This document shows positions 32,371-45,057 of a DNA stretch of 64,000 nucleotides, piece by piece. The first letter of the stretch is position 1. The number at the start of each line of letters is the position of its first letter. A program made the position numbers and the translations under genes. Under the pieces are notes generated by a model. The model searched no databases, was not told where the DNA came from, and was given only the letters and a program-made list of their open reading frames with translations. This DNA is from Catenaria anguillulae PL171 (lineage: Eukaryota > Blastocladiomycota > Blastocladiomycetes > Blastocladiales > Catenariaceae). The DNA lies in NCBI GenBank assembly GCA_002102555.1, contig MCFL01000012.1, positions 186,001 to 250,000 of the forward strand. The letters run 5' to 3'.

Positions 32371-33172
32371 ACGAATCGAGGCATGGTCATTACAAGGTGT
32401 GATATTGAGTCGCGAATGTCGCCTTGAGGAAATCAAACCAACGTGGAAAAAATGCATTTCTCGATCTGAATGGGCAAAGTGGGGATAGCCATATAAGTGA
32501 AAGCACTGGCGACCCTGGCGGATCAAGAAAGGGGGCCGCCGACAAGTTTCTCGACACAAATTGTCCAGCAGATGTGAATACTACAGTACATACTCTCACA
32601 TCATGCATCGCAGTACGTGGACGAGCGACGATGGGCAACGGGGAGCGAGGGCCAGAAAACATCAGTACCAATCAAGGAAAGGCTGAGAAAGGAATACAGA
32701 TGTATCAACGTCGGTCGTCAAAGACATGTTCGTGTACTGCAAAAGATAACTGATAAGGCTGGATAGAATTGGAATCAAACAGATACAGCAAGCCCGTATG
32801 GGATTTCACAAGCAGGGAATGGAGACGCATCAGCAACGCGAGATGGATGCGACGACCAAGAAAGGTAATGCAAGAAAGGAGCAACAACGGTGGACGCAAA
32901 CAATGACAAAATGAAAAGTAGTACTACTAATGAACGCAAGAGAGTGGGGCGGGCCTTGGAGAGCAAAAAGAACGCAAATGAAGGGGAGTTTGAGAGAGTG
33001 GTACTTTTGGTAGGTCTGGCCCGCGTGGTTGAACTGCAACAACAACAACAACAACAACAACAAAAACAACAACAACAACAAAAAAAAACGGGATCACGCA
33101 ACAAATCGTTAAAGGCAAAAACGGTACAGATCCCAGCGGGATCAGCTGGTCAATCTATCGTCCGCACAAGAC
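32371..33172. other. Convergent intergenic region with a CAA repeat
   Basis: An 802-bp spacer between the 3' ends of the hypothetical gene (plus) and threonine deaminase (minus). Apart from a (CAA)n/A tract at 33037-33088 it has no recognisable feature. Confidence 0.5.
33037..33088. repeat. CAA microsatellite ending in an A-run
   Basis: About nine CAA units, an AA interruption, about five more, then eight to nine A. It is non-coding, just downstream of the threonine deaminase stop. Confidence 0.85.
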
Positions 33173-35527
33173 TCAAATCGACGTGTCACCTACCATAAAG
33201 TGGCGGTAAACGACATTGTCTGTCTCCTCGGTGACGGACACGCGCAACTTTGTGGACAACTTCTCCAACCGGTCGTTAAACTCCTTCTCCTTCTCGGGCG
33301 GCACCTCAAAGCCCATGAGCACCTTACCGACATCCCCACCCTGGTTCTTGTAATGGAACATGAGCTGGTTAAAGTCGGGCGAAAAGTGCGCCAGCAAGTC
33401 ACGAATCATCTCGCGGCCGGTCACACGAAACTCGGACCGAACGAGACGCTCGTGCTTGACGTTGGTCCGCCCACCCACAAGATAACGCGCGTGCGACTTT
33501 GCAAACTCGTTTTTGGAAATGTCGACGCCCGACATGCCGAGCTCGGCGAGTTTGCCGAGGAGGTTGGCCACTTCCTCGTCGCGCGGCACGCCGTACGGCA
33601 CGCGAATCGAGGCAAACACATGGGCGCAATCGAGGCGATGATAACGGTACGACAGTTCGCGGATCGGGCGCGGCATGATGGCATTGAGCAGGCCCAGGAA
33701 CGAGCCGGGTTGTTCGGGCATGAGTACTGAAATGAGTGCTTCGGTTTCCTCACCAATTTCGGCACGCTCTGAGGATGAACAGGAGAAAAAGTGAGAACCT
33801 GATGGAGACAGAGAGGACAAGAGAAGAAGGCAAAAACGAACCAGCGACAAACTGCAACCGGTCGAATCCCATATTGGCGCCACTGGTGATCGCCACATAA
33901 ACACCATCCTTTGCGCCATTATCCGCAATCCACCGCTTGCACCCGGCCAAACTCAAAGCGCCCGACGGCTCCAAAATCGACCGTGTGTCCCCAAACACAT
34001 CCTTGATGGCCGCACACACCTCGTCGTTGCTTACGAGAACCATCTCATCTACATACTCTTGCACGAGACGAAACGTTTCGTCGCCCACGCGCCGCACCGC
34101 GGTGCCGTCGGCAAACAGGTCGATTTCGGGCATGGTGATCGGGTGGCCATAGGCGAGTGCTTGGCACATTGAGTTTTGGTCCACCTCTTCCACACCAATC
34201 ACCTTGATTTCCGGGAACAACCGCTTGATGTAGGTGGCAATGCCCGCCAGCATGCCGCCGCCTCCGCAGCACACAAAAATGGCGTCCACCTTGCCGTGCG
34301 GGATCTGGCGCATGATCTCAACAGCGATGGTGCCTTGGCCCTGTTCGTCCAGCCAACCATGTCAACATGAAGCAAACACCATATAAAGAAAACCAGCAGA
34401 CGTGGAGTGGATATGTACGTACGGCAATGATGTACGGGTCATCAAACGGCGGAATGTTGACATATCCAAACTCTTTGCTCAACCTGTTAGCCTCTGCCCT
34501 TGCTTCCTCCAAGTCAACGCCATGCAGCACCACGGTTCCGCCGAGCCGGCGCACATTGTTGGACTTGATTTCGGGCGCCGTGCGCGGCATCACAATGGTG
34601 GCCTTGATGCCGAGCTTTTTCGCCGACAGGGCAACGCCCTGTGCGTGGTTGCCGGCCGAGCAGCACACAACGCCGCGTGCGCGCTCCTCCTCCGTCAGTG
34701 ACTTGAGCCGGTTGTAAGAGCCTGAAGTGAATCCGCCACTATGTGAGTTTTGAGCGTGATAACACAGGTACAGGAAAGAGGTAGGTATGTACCGCGGATC
34801 TTGAATGAGAAGGTCGGCTGCATGTCCTCGCGCTTGAGGTAAATCTGGTTGCCCACACGAGCCGACAGCATTTCGGCGAAATGCAGTGGGGTTTCCTTTG
34901 CCAAATCATAAACTACATGTGGAAAACCAGCATGATGGTCAGCCATCGCGCGTTTAAGCATGCTCGACAAAGTATAAATGCCGTACTCTGCGCAGTCAAA
35001 ATCATCTTGAGGTAATCTGGCTGCTTGCTAATCACCTTTGCCTCCTTCTTTGGCTTCTTGTACCCAGGCGACGGGGCACGCTGAATGCCCGGTGGGAAAA
35101 TGGACGACGAGGCATTGCTCGCAACCGACACGCTTCTCGCGCCGCCATCGGGCGACGGAGGCGTCGAGCTCGCGCGTGACGGCGGCTCAGAAATAGACAG
35201 CGACGATAGACCATGCGTGACGGACGACGCGGTCGACGACGTGGTACCGGCGGCGCCGTTCATGTGGGCTGCGGCAGCAAGCGCCGACAAGTGTGTCGAG
35301 GTGACAGGGTTGACGGATTGGATGGGAACCGTGGTTCCGTTGGTGGTGGGCGAGGTTGTTGAGGAGACGGGCGCAGAGGTTGAGCCGGTCGGCGGGCAGA
35401 TGGTTGGAACAAGGGTAGCCCCGGAAGGAACAGGTGCAACGTCCAACGTAGTGGATGGAGCGGTTGAGGCAGTGGCCGATGTCGGCGGGGCTTCGGTCTT
35501 TGGAGACGAGACTTTTTCGACACCCAT
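33173..35527 (-). CDS. ILV1: Threonine deaminase (threonine ammonia-lyase)
   Basis: Five exons (35527-34987, 34912-34793, 34721-34423, 34340-33842, 33768-33173; introns 71-82 bp) give 684 residues. The enzyme converts L-threonine to 2-oxobutanoate and ammonia with pyridoxal phosphate, the first committed step to isoleucine. The PLP lysine is in SFKIRG (about residue 217); [21 protein letters not shown] (phosphate loop) and ITSGANMGF complete the fold II active site. Two C-terminal ACT-like domains ([38 protein letters not shown]) imply isoleucine feedback control. The first 180 residues are unusual: Thr/Ser/Pro-rich low complexity starting [15 protein letters not shown], not an evident mitochondrial presequence. 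The catalytic core begins around [15 protein letters not shown]. Confidence 0.95.
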
Positions 35528-36894
35528 GGTGATGCTTGATGATGGACAGAACAGTAGGCTGAAAACATGCGGATGTGCGAGATCAGCTCATCATATTTGA
35601 ATAATGGGATTCGTGGCGGCGGCGTGCGGTGAACGCAATCAAGTCGTACAGCTAGGGGAAGATAACTCTGGGCTTAGCGGGACTCTTCCGTATCGATATC
35701 GGTACAGCCTTTGAGACAGGGCGGCGGCGGTCGGCGGTTTGCTGATGATGGTGCAGCGCGGGTCCCCAAGGAATTGTGAGTCGCAATGGGAAGGGATCGC
35801 CGAAACGAAATCAAGTCCTGCAGTCGAAGCGGTCGTCGTGGTCACCAGCAGGGCCGTCGTTCTTGGTACTGTGGTGATATACCCAGGCTTTTCGTGGTCG
35901 GGCGATAGAGGGATAGGTAGTGAGCCAGTGGGCTCTGGTGTGGTTTAGAGTCGGTTGGCAAGCAGTGATTACAAGCTACGATGGATGATGGATGTCAAGA
36001 GTACGGATGCGCCGATGAGTCGCTGCTGATGACTTGGTCAAAACGCCAAGGAGGAGGGAGGATGGACTGCACTCAGTTGTCTGCTGTTGGGAGCATTGCA
36101 TTCGGCCGTAGTACATGGTACTCGAGCTCGGGAGCTTGCGAGAGAAAAACGGCAACTGCTTGACGTTTTGCACTGTTACGGTTATGAAACGCTTGCGAAC
36201 GAAACACGCAAACTTTCCCAACATGCACGTGACTGATTTCTTGTTCGCATCGCACGCGTCTTGTGCTTCCGCCTATTCACCTCACCTTGTTTCCTGTTGT
36301 TGTTGACAGGTTGTCGATGTGAGTCTTCACGCATGAGCACGGAAGCGGGTCATTGTCAATTGCATGAACAGATGTCCATGAACGGGCATAATAGCCGGCT
36401 GCAACTCCAACACAAACTACGACCAGAGGTGGGCACAAGAGTGGCCAACAACGGGCCACAACAGGGGGCAAAATGGTATGTGAAGCGAAACCCGGAAACG
36501 GATCTCGAAGCAAAGAAGAAGACATGCCAAAGAAAATGGGGTCGACTGTGATTCAGATTGCATACGGAAAATGATCAAGTGAAAGCGAGCGAAGATCCAT
36601 GTTGACACAAGACATCCGGTTGAGGCTGGGTAGATGGACCAGATGAGACACAACAAAAGACAAAAGGGGAGGCACAATGGGTGGTGGTGGGTCAGAAAAG
36701 AAAACACTGGATGATTTGAGAACGAATGTCAGCCAAATCGATGGCGAGGTGAAAAAAAAGACAAGAAACAACCATGAAAGGGACACATGTAGGTAGCTAA
36801 TGACGAAAATGAAAGGACAAACCAAAGCGAATCACACATACAAACACAACTCTTTAAATTTGCCCAGCCAGTGGGCGGCCCAGCCACTTGGACA
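35528..36894. other. Intergenic, no gene seen
   Basis: A 1.37-kb spacer between the ILV1 start and the sestrin stop, both on the minus strand. Open frames are short and on neither strand show coding bias. It should hold the ILV1 promoter and the sestrin 3' UTR. Confidence 0.5.
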
Positions 36895-39800
36895 TCACCT
36901 GGCCCTACCCCCATCCAAATACTTGACAACGGCACTCAATGCCCACACCAGCTCTGCCTGCTTCCTTGCTTCAGCCACAAGCACAACCACATGTGCCTTT
37001 TCCTCTGGCCGCAACACAACGCCCATGCGCATCCAGTCGCGGTACTGCAACGTGTGCGGTGCCGTGGCCACCTTCTTGATAAACGCCTTTGTGCGCTTGT
37101 TGACAAAGTGATTGACCATCGAGTAGTTGTAGTCGTCCATGGACTGGCCAAAGAGCCGCAGCACATAGTACCAAATGGCCTCGCGGAACGGGTGTGTGTC
37201 AATGCCCGACACACCCACGGTGGACGTGGACCCGGCAATCGAGTGCGTGTCACCGCCCGGTGGTGGCAATGACGAGGTGCGGATGGGCGCATCAATCGAG
37301 TGTGCAACGTCGTTGTCATCATCTTCGTTGGCACCGTCCGACCAATCCTCGTCCTCGTCGTCCTCATCATCCTCGTCGTCGCCCGTGGAAAACAGCGAGT
37401 AAATGGTCATGTGCCTGGCTTCCTCAAACTCCTCGTCCAAATACTCGCCGAGCTCATGGCCAAGGTACTTGCTGACGAGCTCCAAGCCATGGTCCTCCCA
37501 ACACCAATCGGTGAGGCGGAACACAGAGTAGTCGGGCGACTTGACATCAAAGTCTTGGTGGCCAGTGACCCCATCGCACTCTGCCGGGTCGGCCGTGTAC
37601 ATGGACACGAGCGCAGACAAATCGTATGCGTCCATGGCAGGGTACGTCCCTGGGGCCGACCACCACGTGTGCAGCGACGTTGGCGATGGCAAGGCCGTTG
37701 GGCAGGGCGTGGGCGGCGGAATAGAGCGCAAGTAGGTGTGGTCCACGTGCGGCGGGACGAGGTCGCGCTCGGTTTCCGAGTCGGACATGGCTATTAACTA
37801 GTGTGTCAGCATGCAGATCTTGAAAGTCACCGCAACGTTACACCAAGCAAGCAAGTAAACGTACATTCGGGACCTTCGCATTTTTCAAACAACTGCCTGC
37901 GATGCTTTTCGCTGCCATCCGCACCGTCGATCGGCTCGGTAAAACTGCCGCTGGGCGTCACGGGCGGCACGCCGTCGTCGTCGGCGCCCACAACCGAGTT
38001 TGCATTCGCCGACTCCATGAGCCTGGTAATCAACTGATCCGTGAGCGACAACTCGGCCGCCGACACGACCACTGCGGGCGGCAACCCGTCGGGGCCTAGC
38101 TCAGGCACGCCAAGGACGCCTTGATCGTTAGCTGATGCACCCAATGAAGGACTCGCAAGCAAGACACTCTCGTCGGCGGCCGCGAGCGGCGGCGGGACGG
38201 CAATTGGCACAACCTGCGGCGTACTCAAATCCACACTCTCATCCCTTCCGCTTCCTCTACGCATCTCGTCGGCTTCCTGGACAACATACACGGCGCCGCC
38301 GGGCGTGTCCACGTCTGGCGCCACACCCGTGCCAAACGCCATGGCACACTGGGCGTGAACGCTTGCAAGCACAACAATTCCATGGACCAGTTCACCCACA
38401 GACCACCCGTGATCCACCACCAAGCGGGCAATGTGCGTTGCGCGCAAACGCCACGGCTGGTGCGCGAGCAAGGCGTTGAATTTGGCCACGGCCACGAGCT
38501 TTGGCGGTACGGCTCCACCAGTGCCGGCCCGTACTCCGCCGCACGTGCCCGTTGAGGCGCACGGCGCCATCAACCAGGAAGGATCGCCACCCGCGTGCAA
38601 ATACTCGCTGCGCATCAAGCTTGCCACGGCCACATTCTTGAGCTGCGCGGCCGCCAACAGGCCCAAAAACAAGCGCCAGGTGCGTGGCAGCGGGCCGGGC
38701 ATGTCTCTGACGAGATGCCGGTGCGCGCGATGTGTCTTTTGCAAGTAGCGAGGGAAGTAGGCTAGCACGCGTGCCAAGTGGCTCACACGGCCCGCCGACG
38801 AGTGGGTAAACACGTCGTCGAGCGCCACACGCACGTCACGCACGGTGCCGTATCCCAGGCGTTTGCCTTGTGCGCCGCCAGGTTGCCGGAGCAGGGTTTC
38901 GTGGTCGGTGGCGGCGGGGAGTGGCACGAGGTGGGTCGAGGCGATAAAGTACGAGGGCGACGGGTGGATGGGCCGTGGCAGGGGCAAATGTGGAAAGTCG
39001 GCTTTCAATGTGCGCAGAAACGTGCGCAGGGATGACCGAATGTCGGCATAAGGGCAGGTGGTGGCGAGCCGAACGAGTGTGGTCAGGTGCAAGTGCAGCA
39101 TGATGCGCGATTCCAGGTTGGATGCGGTGGGAGCGAGGTCGTGGTGGGACGAACCGGTGGGGTCGCTTGTGCTTGCGCTGGCGTACGAGTGCGTGGTGGA
39201 TGTGGAGATGGATGCCGAACCAGACGAGGAGGATTCGGGCGATGCGAGTGAGATGGAGCTTGACCGGCGGGCAGCGGCGGCGGCCGCGGCAGACGAACCA
39301 GCGGATTTGGACCGGAAAAGGTTGACGGCCGAGGCCGCGGCTTGGGCGAGGGTGGGTGCCGTGGAGGATGAGGCGGAATTGGAGCGGGCCAGGTGCGACG
39401 AATCGGACGAGCCGTGGCGGGTCGGGTCAGCCGATAATGACGACGAGTCGTGAGAAGGCGGCGGTGGTGGTGGTGGTGGTGACGAGTCTGCCGAGCGGGA
39501 CTGGATGGCATGATAGCGGGAGTGGTCAATGACGGACGAGAACGACGCCGAGGGTGGGGGCGAAGTGTTGGGCGAGGAAGCGGGGACATCGGCGTGAGGT
39601 TGGGCGTGCGGGTTGTAGCAAGCATCGACCCAGGAGCGGACGACTTGGGCCGTGGACTGGAGGGCGGCCGATCGGGCAGCGACAGAGTCGGTCTGGAGCG
39701 AGGCATAGAGGGCGGCCGGGAAGCGGGAGGAAGCTCTGTATTTGGCCTCGAGGCGGATGAGGAGGTGGGGGTCGGCATGGGCTTTGCTAGACACGGGCGA

Positions 39801-40070
39801 CCAGGGGACGGGCGAGGTGGTTGGCGAGCAGGGCTCGGTGTACCCGCCGTTGCCGTTGGGATTGGGGTTGGCATTGTCGGGAATGGAGGTTGGTCCGTTG
39901 AGCGGCGGTGGTGGCTGCATGGTCTTGTGGGAAGCCGATGGCGGCATGGACATGGGCGGGAAGGGTGGCAGCTGTTGCGAAGCTTGTGCTTGCGTCTGGG
40001 CAGAGTGCGGGTGCGGGTGAGGGTGAGGGTGAGGATGGGCCAGCGTGAGCGGAGTGCCGGCAGACAACAT
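36895..40070 (-). CDS. Sestrin family protein with long N-terminal extension
   Basis: Exons 40070-37865 and 37790-36895 (74-bp intron, GTACGT...ATAG, phase 1) encode 1033 residues, twice the size of animal sestrins. The first 430 residues are His/Pro/Ser-rich low complexity. The sestrin N-domain follows: YFPRYLQKTHRAHR, GPLPRTWRLFLGLLAAAQ, HAGGDPSWL, LLAHQPWRL and WSVGELVHGIVVLASVHA. The C-domain matches WEDHGLELVSKYL, REAIWYYVLRLFGQSMDDYN and EEKAHVVVLVAEARKQAEL. Residues matching the human SESN2 leucine pocket (Arg of REAIW, Trp of DWMRM, Glu of EEKAH) and the Asp-Asp contact with GATOR2 (MDDYN) are kept. The peroxidase Cys of the N-domain (AARHQC in human) is replaced (AAQLKN). A TORC1 leucine-sensing role is therefore inferred, not antioxidant activity. 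An acidic insertion (about 45 residues) lies in the C-domain. Confidence 0.9.
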
Positions 40071-42903
40071 GGTGGTTGGTAGTGGAGGTGACTGGCTGAC
40101 TGAAAAAAGTGGTAAAATATCAGTTGGCCAAAGTGAGTGACAGTGAGAATGCATGTGAGAGGATAGATGAGAGGAATGGAATGGAATGGAAAGGGGCGGT
40201 CGGCCGCTATTCTTCAAGCAAAATCCACAAGAATCTCCTCGGCAAAATCTTTGGTCGCTGTTTCCGCCCCGCACGAAGGCTTTCATCCCTCTTGCATGAT
40301 TGCAAGTGGGGGAGAGTCCCCGCGCCCACTCTGCGCCAACACCGTTACCCGTTCTCGACCCTCCAAAGCTTGCTTGGCCCGCACTCGCCATCCCACACGC
40401 ACGCATTTGCACACGCACTCGGGCACTAGGGGATTCACATTTCAGTACTGTACCCATTCATGGCAACCCGTCCCATCTCGCCAATCTACTCTTAGGACCC
40501 AGGCAGCTCTTGGCAAGCCCCAACGCTGGCGCCGGCGGGGCTGGGCCTTTGCACCCAAAGCCAAAGTCGAACAGGATCGCCATGCCGACGGCTTGAAGGC
40601 CTCGAATTCAACTGGGCTCTGAGGCAGTGTACTGAACCCAAGGATATGTGTTTGGCATATCATACCGCCACAGCCCACTGGTCGCCGGCAGACCAAAGGC
40701 ACCGAGAATGGATCATGTGGGAATATGAAGAAAGTATAAGTCATGAGTATCAACATACCCCCAAGGATCAATCAATCACTTTTTTGTCAACGTAAGCAGA
40801 GCTCGAGAGAGAGTGCCAACAACAAGTTTCGCAGGTAACCCTCGCCAGAGATTCCGTGCTGGATAATCGGTAGTTGACTGTGACAGTGCGACGAAGGCGA
40901 ACGTTGTTGCGGGTGAGCTGTCTTCCACACTGGACTGGATGCAGCCAAGAGCAAGGAGCAAGGGGCAGCAGGAGTCAGGATGTGGACACAGATTGCACGT
41001 GAGAATGGCCAAAACTCGTTTATCACCTGGGCGTTGGTGACTCTGTGGACCATCATGGCCGCGGGGGAGGGGCAAAGGGCGGCGGATTTGGTTGTTTGGT
41101 TCCAACGATGCCCAACGTGAATTGGGAGAGACGCACATACCTGTGTACATGTACATGCAAGACTTTACTTGCTACACGGCTTGGAGAGTTGATTCAGAGT
41201 CCAAGGCTAGCCTGTACTGAGCAAGATCAATGCAGAACGGGCGGGTGAGACAATCGCGCAACGAGGTTGGCGCTTTCGCGACACAAACGCAAACGCACGC
41301 AATCCAATACCCAAGATGATGCGATACACCTTCACTTATGTAAGGAGTACCAATTGCGGGGGAGCACTGTGGGACGTCGGTATGACTTGGTCGTGGATCG
41401 AATCGATGCGGCCAGCCGCAACTGAAGAGTGTTGATGACGTTGACCGACGTATGTATGTCGAGTCAGGGCACAGGTCCAAACGAAGGCCGACTTGCTCCT
41501 TTCAAAGCTGGGTCTTGATTTGGCAATGGCGGTGGTCCGAGCAGGGAGCTAGCCGGATATAGACTGGACATGGGGGTGAAGTTAGCTTTTATATGTACGT
41601 TACGGTGCAGATTGACCAACACTGGATTCGGTTGCTTCCTTTCCCCACGTTGAGTTCAACAAGTTGGCGCCATGGCTCACTAATGCAAGCACGTGTTTGG
41701 ACCGTCAATTTTTGAAGGAACCGGCTGCCCCTCGGCGGCCAGGCATGCGAACGGGTGCGGGACAAGGTAAAGAGAAATGGTCCAACGTTGGCGGATTTCG
41801 GGCGACGGATCACTCCGCTCGGTGTCAACCTCGATTTGCGGAGGAGCATTCCGAAATAGGTACATACGTTAACTCGAAGTGTCACAATTCGACTACAGCA
41901 TCAGAGAAGGAACGCAGGGTAGCTATTCAATCGACCACGGATCACGGATCGGTCGGTGCCTTCCCTATGTATTTATGTATGTATCGCTGCGGCTCGTCGA
42001 CAACGCCAAGGCACGCCCTTGTTGGGCAGACAGTTTTGTGACAGACGCCAGACAGACGCCTCCATGTGATCTCACAACCTGGCGATGGTTTATCGTTGAG
42101 GATCAAGAAGTCTGTGCCATGTCGAACCGCCCTGGGAAAGGGGAATGCGCGTGTGGTGCAAGCAACCACACCAATTCACCTCGGCATCCTGCGCCGGCCA
42201 AGCTGTTACCTCCCTATATGAGCCCCACTTTGCTCTGACCCACCAAGCTGGCCGCTTGATAATTGGACGTGAGCAAATGTCAGCCGGGCGCATGTGGGGC
42301 AGGCACGGCTGTAACCAACGGCGGAGTAAGTTAGTGGTACACTGCTTGTGCACCAGTCGCGACGGTAAAAATGTCTAAACTGAACCTACCTGTCCTTGAT
42401 GCCAGTGCACTGGAGCATAGCCGGTTGCGGTAAATGCGGCCACGGCTATTCGAGGCTGGTGGTGTCCAAATACAAAGGCCGCGAAATGTCTTCTTCTCCG
42501 ACAGGTAATCGCTTTGCCCTACCGCCTCGCGATCGGCTGTTATTGAGAGAGTGTGGTAGTAGCCGTGCGGCCATGGGCAACTGTAGCAACTCCCAAAATA
42601 AAGGGGCAGCCCACAGATACTGGATATGGCAGGCGGCGCCACAAATGCCCGCCCATTGAACCTAGTGGCTGCTGTTTCGCATTCAGTGCGTCCATCACAT
42701 ACATGTATACAGACAGAAAGCCCCCTGCCGCACCAAGTTGCACACTGCAGCTGACTGGCTTCATGCACACATAAACACAATCCACAATCATGTCTCACAT
42801 GGCCCTTGATCCCTGATCACCGTGGTCATGAATGCACTGTATTCATTTCTCTTGACAATAGGGTCAAGTCACTTTGATTCCTGCGGCTCATTCCTCGACT
42901 AAC
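40071..42903. other. Gene-poor region
   Basis: 2.8 kb without a supported gene. The first 400 bases probably contain the sestrin promoter and 5' UTR (the sestrin frame stays open upstream but without similarity). Beyond about 40.5 kb the sequence is lower in GC, and open frames on both strands are short and non-coding in character. It adjoins the decayed CNG-channel copy and may include unrecognisable remnants. Confidence 0.45.
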
Positions 42904-44760
42904 TCACAAATAGCCAATCAGGCTCAGTAAACCAGAAATCCAGCGATGCAAGACTACTCTCCACTGTGCCGCTGGTCCTAATCTGTTGCAGTCGCGCTCA
43001 TCCTTAACCTGTGCGGTTACTCGTGAAGAACCTGGAACTTCCCCCAAGCCCATAAATGCCGGAGCTATCGGGTGACCAAGCGCTGCCTGGATCATGCGAG
43101 AGGGCTGATGGCGCATGGCGGGTTGGACGACCGTCACTAGCTCCAAAGGAATTTCAGGCGCGTCGATGCGAGGAATTGAACTGGACGAAGCGCCTTCCCG
43201 TTTGGCGTCCAGGCGAAGCCGCTCTTGGGCAAACTTGAAGATGTGGGCTTGAACGCCTGGGTAAAGCTTGAGGATTGGGTCGAGAGATTGCTTTGTGAGC
43301 ACAAGTATTTCAACATTGGTGGACGCTTGGACGCTTACTGTCCGTGGACAGGACAAGTAACTACAGAGGCATTGAAAGACAGGGACCAACAAGTGAGATA
43401 TCGCGATTGATTGAGGTGGGCAGAATAAATACTTAGGGTCGCAAAACGCACAGCGAAACCTCTCTGAACCAAGCGCCGTCCTGCAGGAAGGCAACGACCG
43501 TTTCCTGATCATTGGAATCGTACGAAATCACCTGAGCGTGGCCGTGCAACAGCATGTACATTTCTGCCCCTAAATCGCCTTTGCAGATGATATTGTCGCT
43601 ATCAAGAAACAAAAAGGTTCGCAATTCCAAGCAAACGGCCCCGAGAAAGGGCATGTCTGCGCTCGAAAACACGGGAACTCGGGCAAGCACATGTCCATAC
43701 ACCGAACGTGATCAAGGTATGAATATACTCTTGGACTCGCATTTGACTCTGTTTGGAGCGCCGTGTTGTGCCCATAAAGTCCGTGATTCCGTGGGCTCGG
43801 TTGGAATGCGGCACGGACGGCCCTCGTATTTGCAAGTGCGGACGTGAGGGAGCTTGCCAGCCAGACCGTTGACATTTGGGAAATGATGTAAATCAACTTG
43901 CCAACACCCAACGATCTGCCAGAGACGGCGCCAACCGGTGTGAAAGCTCGGGAACCAAAGCCACTATATCATTATCACACGAGCAGGTGTTAGTTGAAGA
44001 TACTCTGCCAGCGACACAGCAGGAAAACAAAACGGCAAGAATTGTACTGTTTATGACCCAGTAAAGCAATACGCAGTACCTGTGTGTCCAAGGCGAGAGA
44101 ACTGGTGCCCGTTCGTATCCTGGAGCAAGTAGATGCCCCAACTAGGGTTTTCCGCAGCAACTTGAACCCAAGAATGCTTTCCGCCTCGCCCGATTGCGGC
44201 CGTTGTGGCCAAACGACCACCAAATGCCAGTCAAGAGGTTGAGTCCGAGCGCGCAGGTGATGAAAGCCTTGAGGGCCAAGGTGATGTGCATGTCGATACC
44301 GGTGCTTTCTGAGCCAACGGTAAACTCGCACGACAACAAGCAATTGAATCAAGTGCAGCAGCTCAAGGACCGTTCCTGGAACATGCGGACCCACCAAGTA
44401 CATAGTCGATTGGAACCAATGCAATGATATCGATAATGCCACCAATAGACCACGCGTTCCTTCGGATACACTCGTGTATGTTGGTTGAAAATGGGTTCCC
44501 ATCGAGATCCACAGGAATCGCGAGCAAGCTGACGAAAACTTCCACGACGAGGATTGACCAAGTCAAGGTGGAAATTTCGTCGACCCGGCTATCGCTTGAT
44601 GGGTCCATGAGTGTGTGAATTGGGACAATCCAGCAGTGGACTCCAGCACACGAGGATGACAAGGCTCTCCATCTCAAGTGCCAGGTACCATGTGGCGATA
44701 ACAGGAGCGGAGAGACCGGCGATTGATTATGATGCGAAATGTGCTCGGATGCTGGTGTGG
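42904..44760 (-). pseudogene. Decayed cyclic-nucleotide-gated channel copy
   Basis: Translated fragments in changing frames match the intact channel at 45058-48243 along its length: S1-S3 (LTWSILVVEVFVSLLAIPVD, DIIALVPIDYV), S4 (LLVVVRVYRWLRK), S5 (HITLALKAFITCALGLNLL), the pore (VLLYWVIN / ALVPELSH), S6 (KLIYIISQMSTVWLASSLTS), the cyclic-nucleotide domain (GDLGAEMYMLLHGHAQV) and the linker (LVLTKQSLDPILKLYPG). At least three frame changes and a stop lie between S3 and the pore. About 25 residues of the C-linker (the ATTLLDDLPSTLRAEL block of the intact gene) are missing. A real deletion plus frameshifts argues for a pseudogene rather than sequencing error. It is a tandem duplicate in the same orientation, with the pore intron still recognisable. 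Confidence 0.8.
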
Positions 44761-45057
44761 ACATGGAAGTTCGCAAAGCAACTGCGTCATAGGTTATTCT
44801 CGTGGTCTGGTGAATCATTACGCCCAAAATTAAAGGACAGATGGCACACTTTGCAAAATCGTGTATTGACCCCTTCAAATGGGTCTACCCCCCACACGGG
44901 ACAAAGTCCAGGCCGTCCAGCATATAACGAAAGCGTACTTGACTTGAGAGGCCACAAGGGTTTGAAATAGTGTTACACACAATCCAAAGGAGGTGCGAAC
45001 ACATGTGGTAGTGGTTGCGCATTCGTGTGGGAGAGACATTGCTCGATGGCCATGTAT

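Noticed and set aside
37827-40457. Longer sestrin N-terminus starting at 40457
   Set aside because: The extra 129 codons lie in the 5' flank, begin without a conserved context and show no similarity; the ATG at 40070 is preferred.
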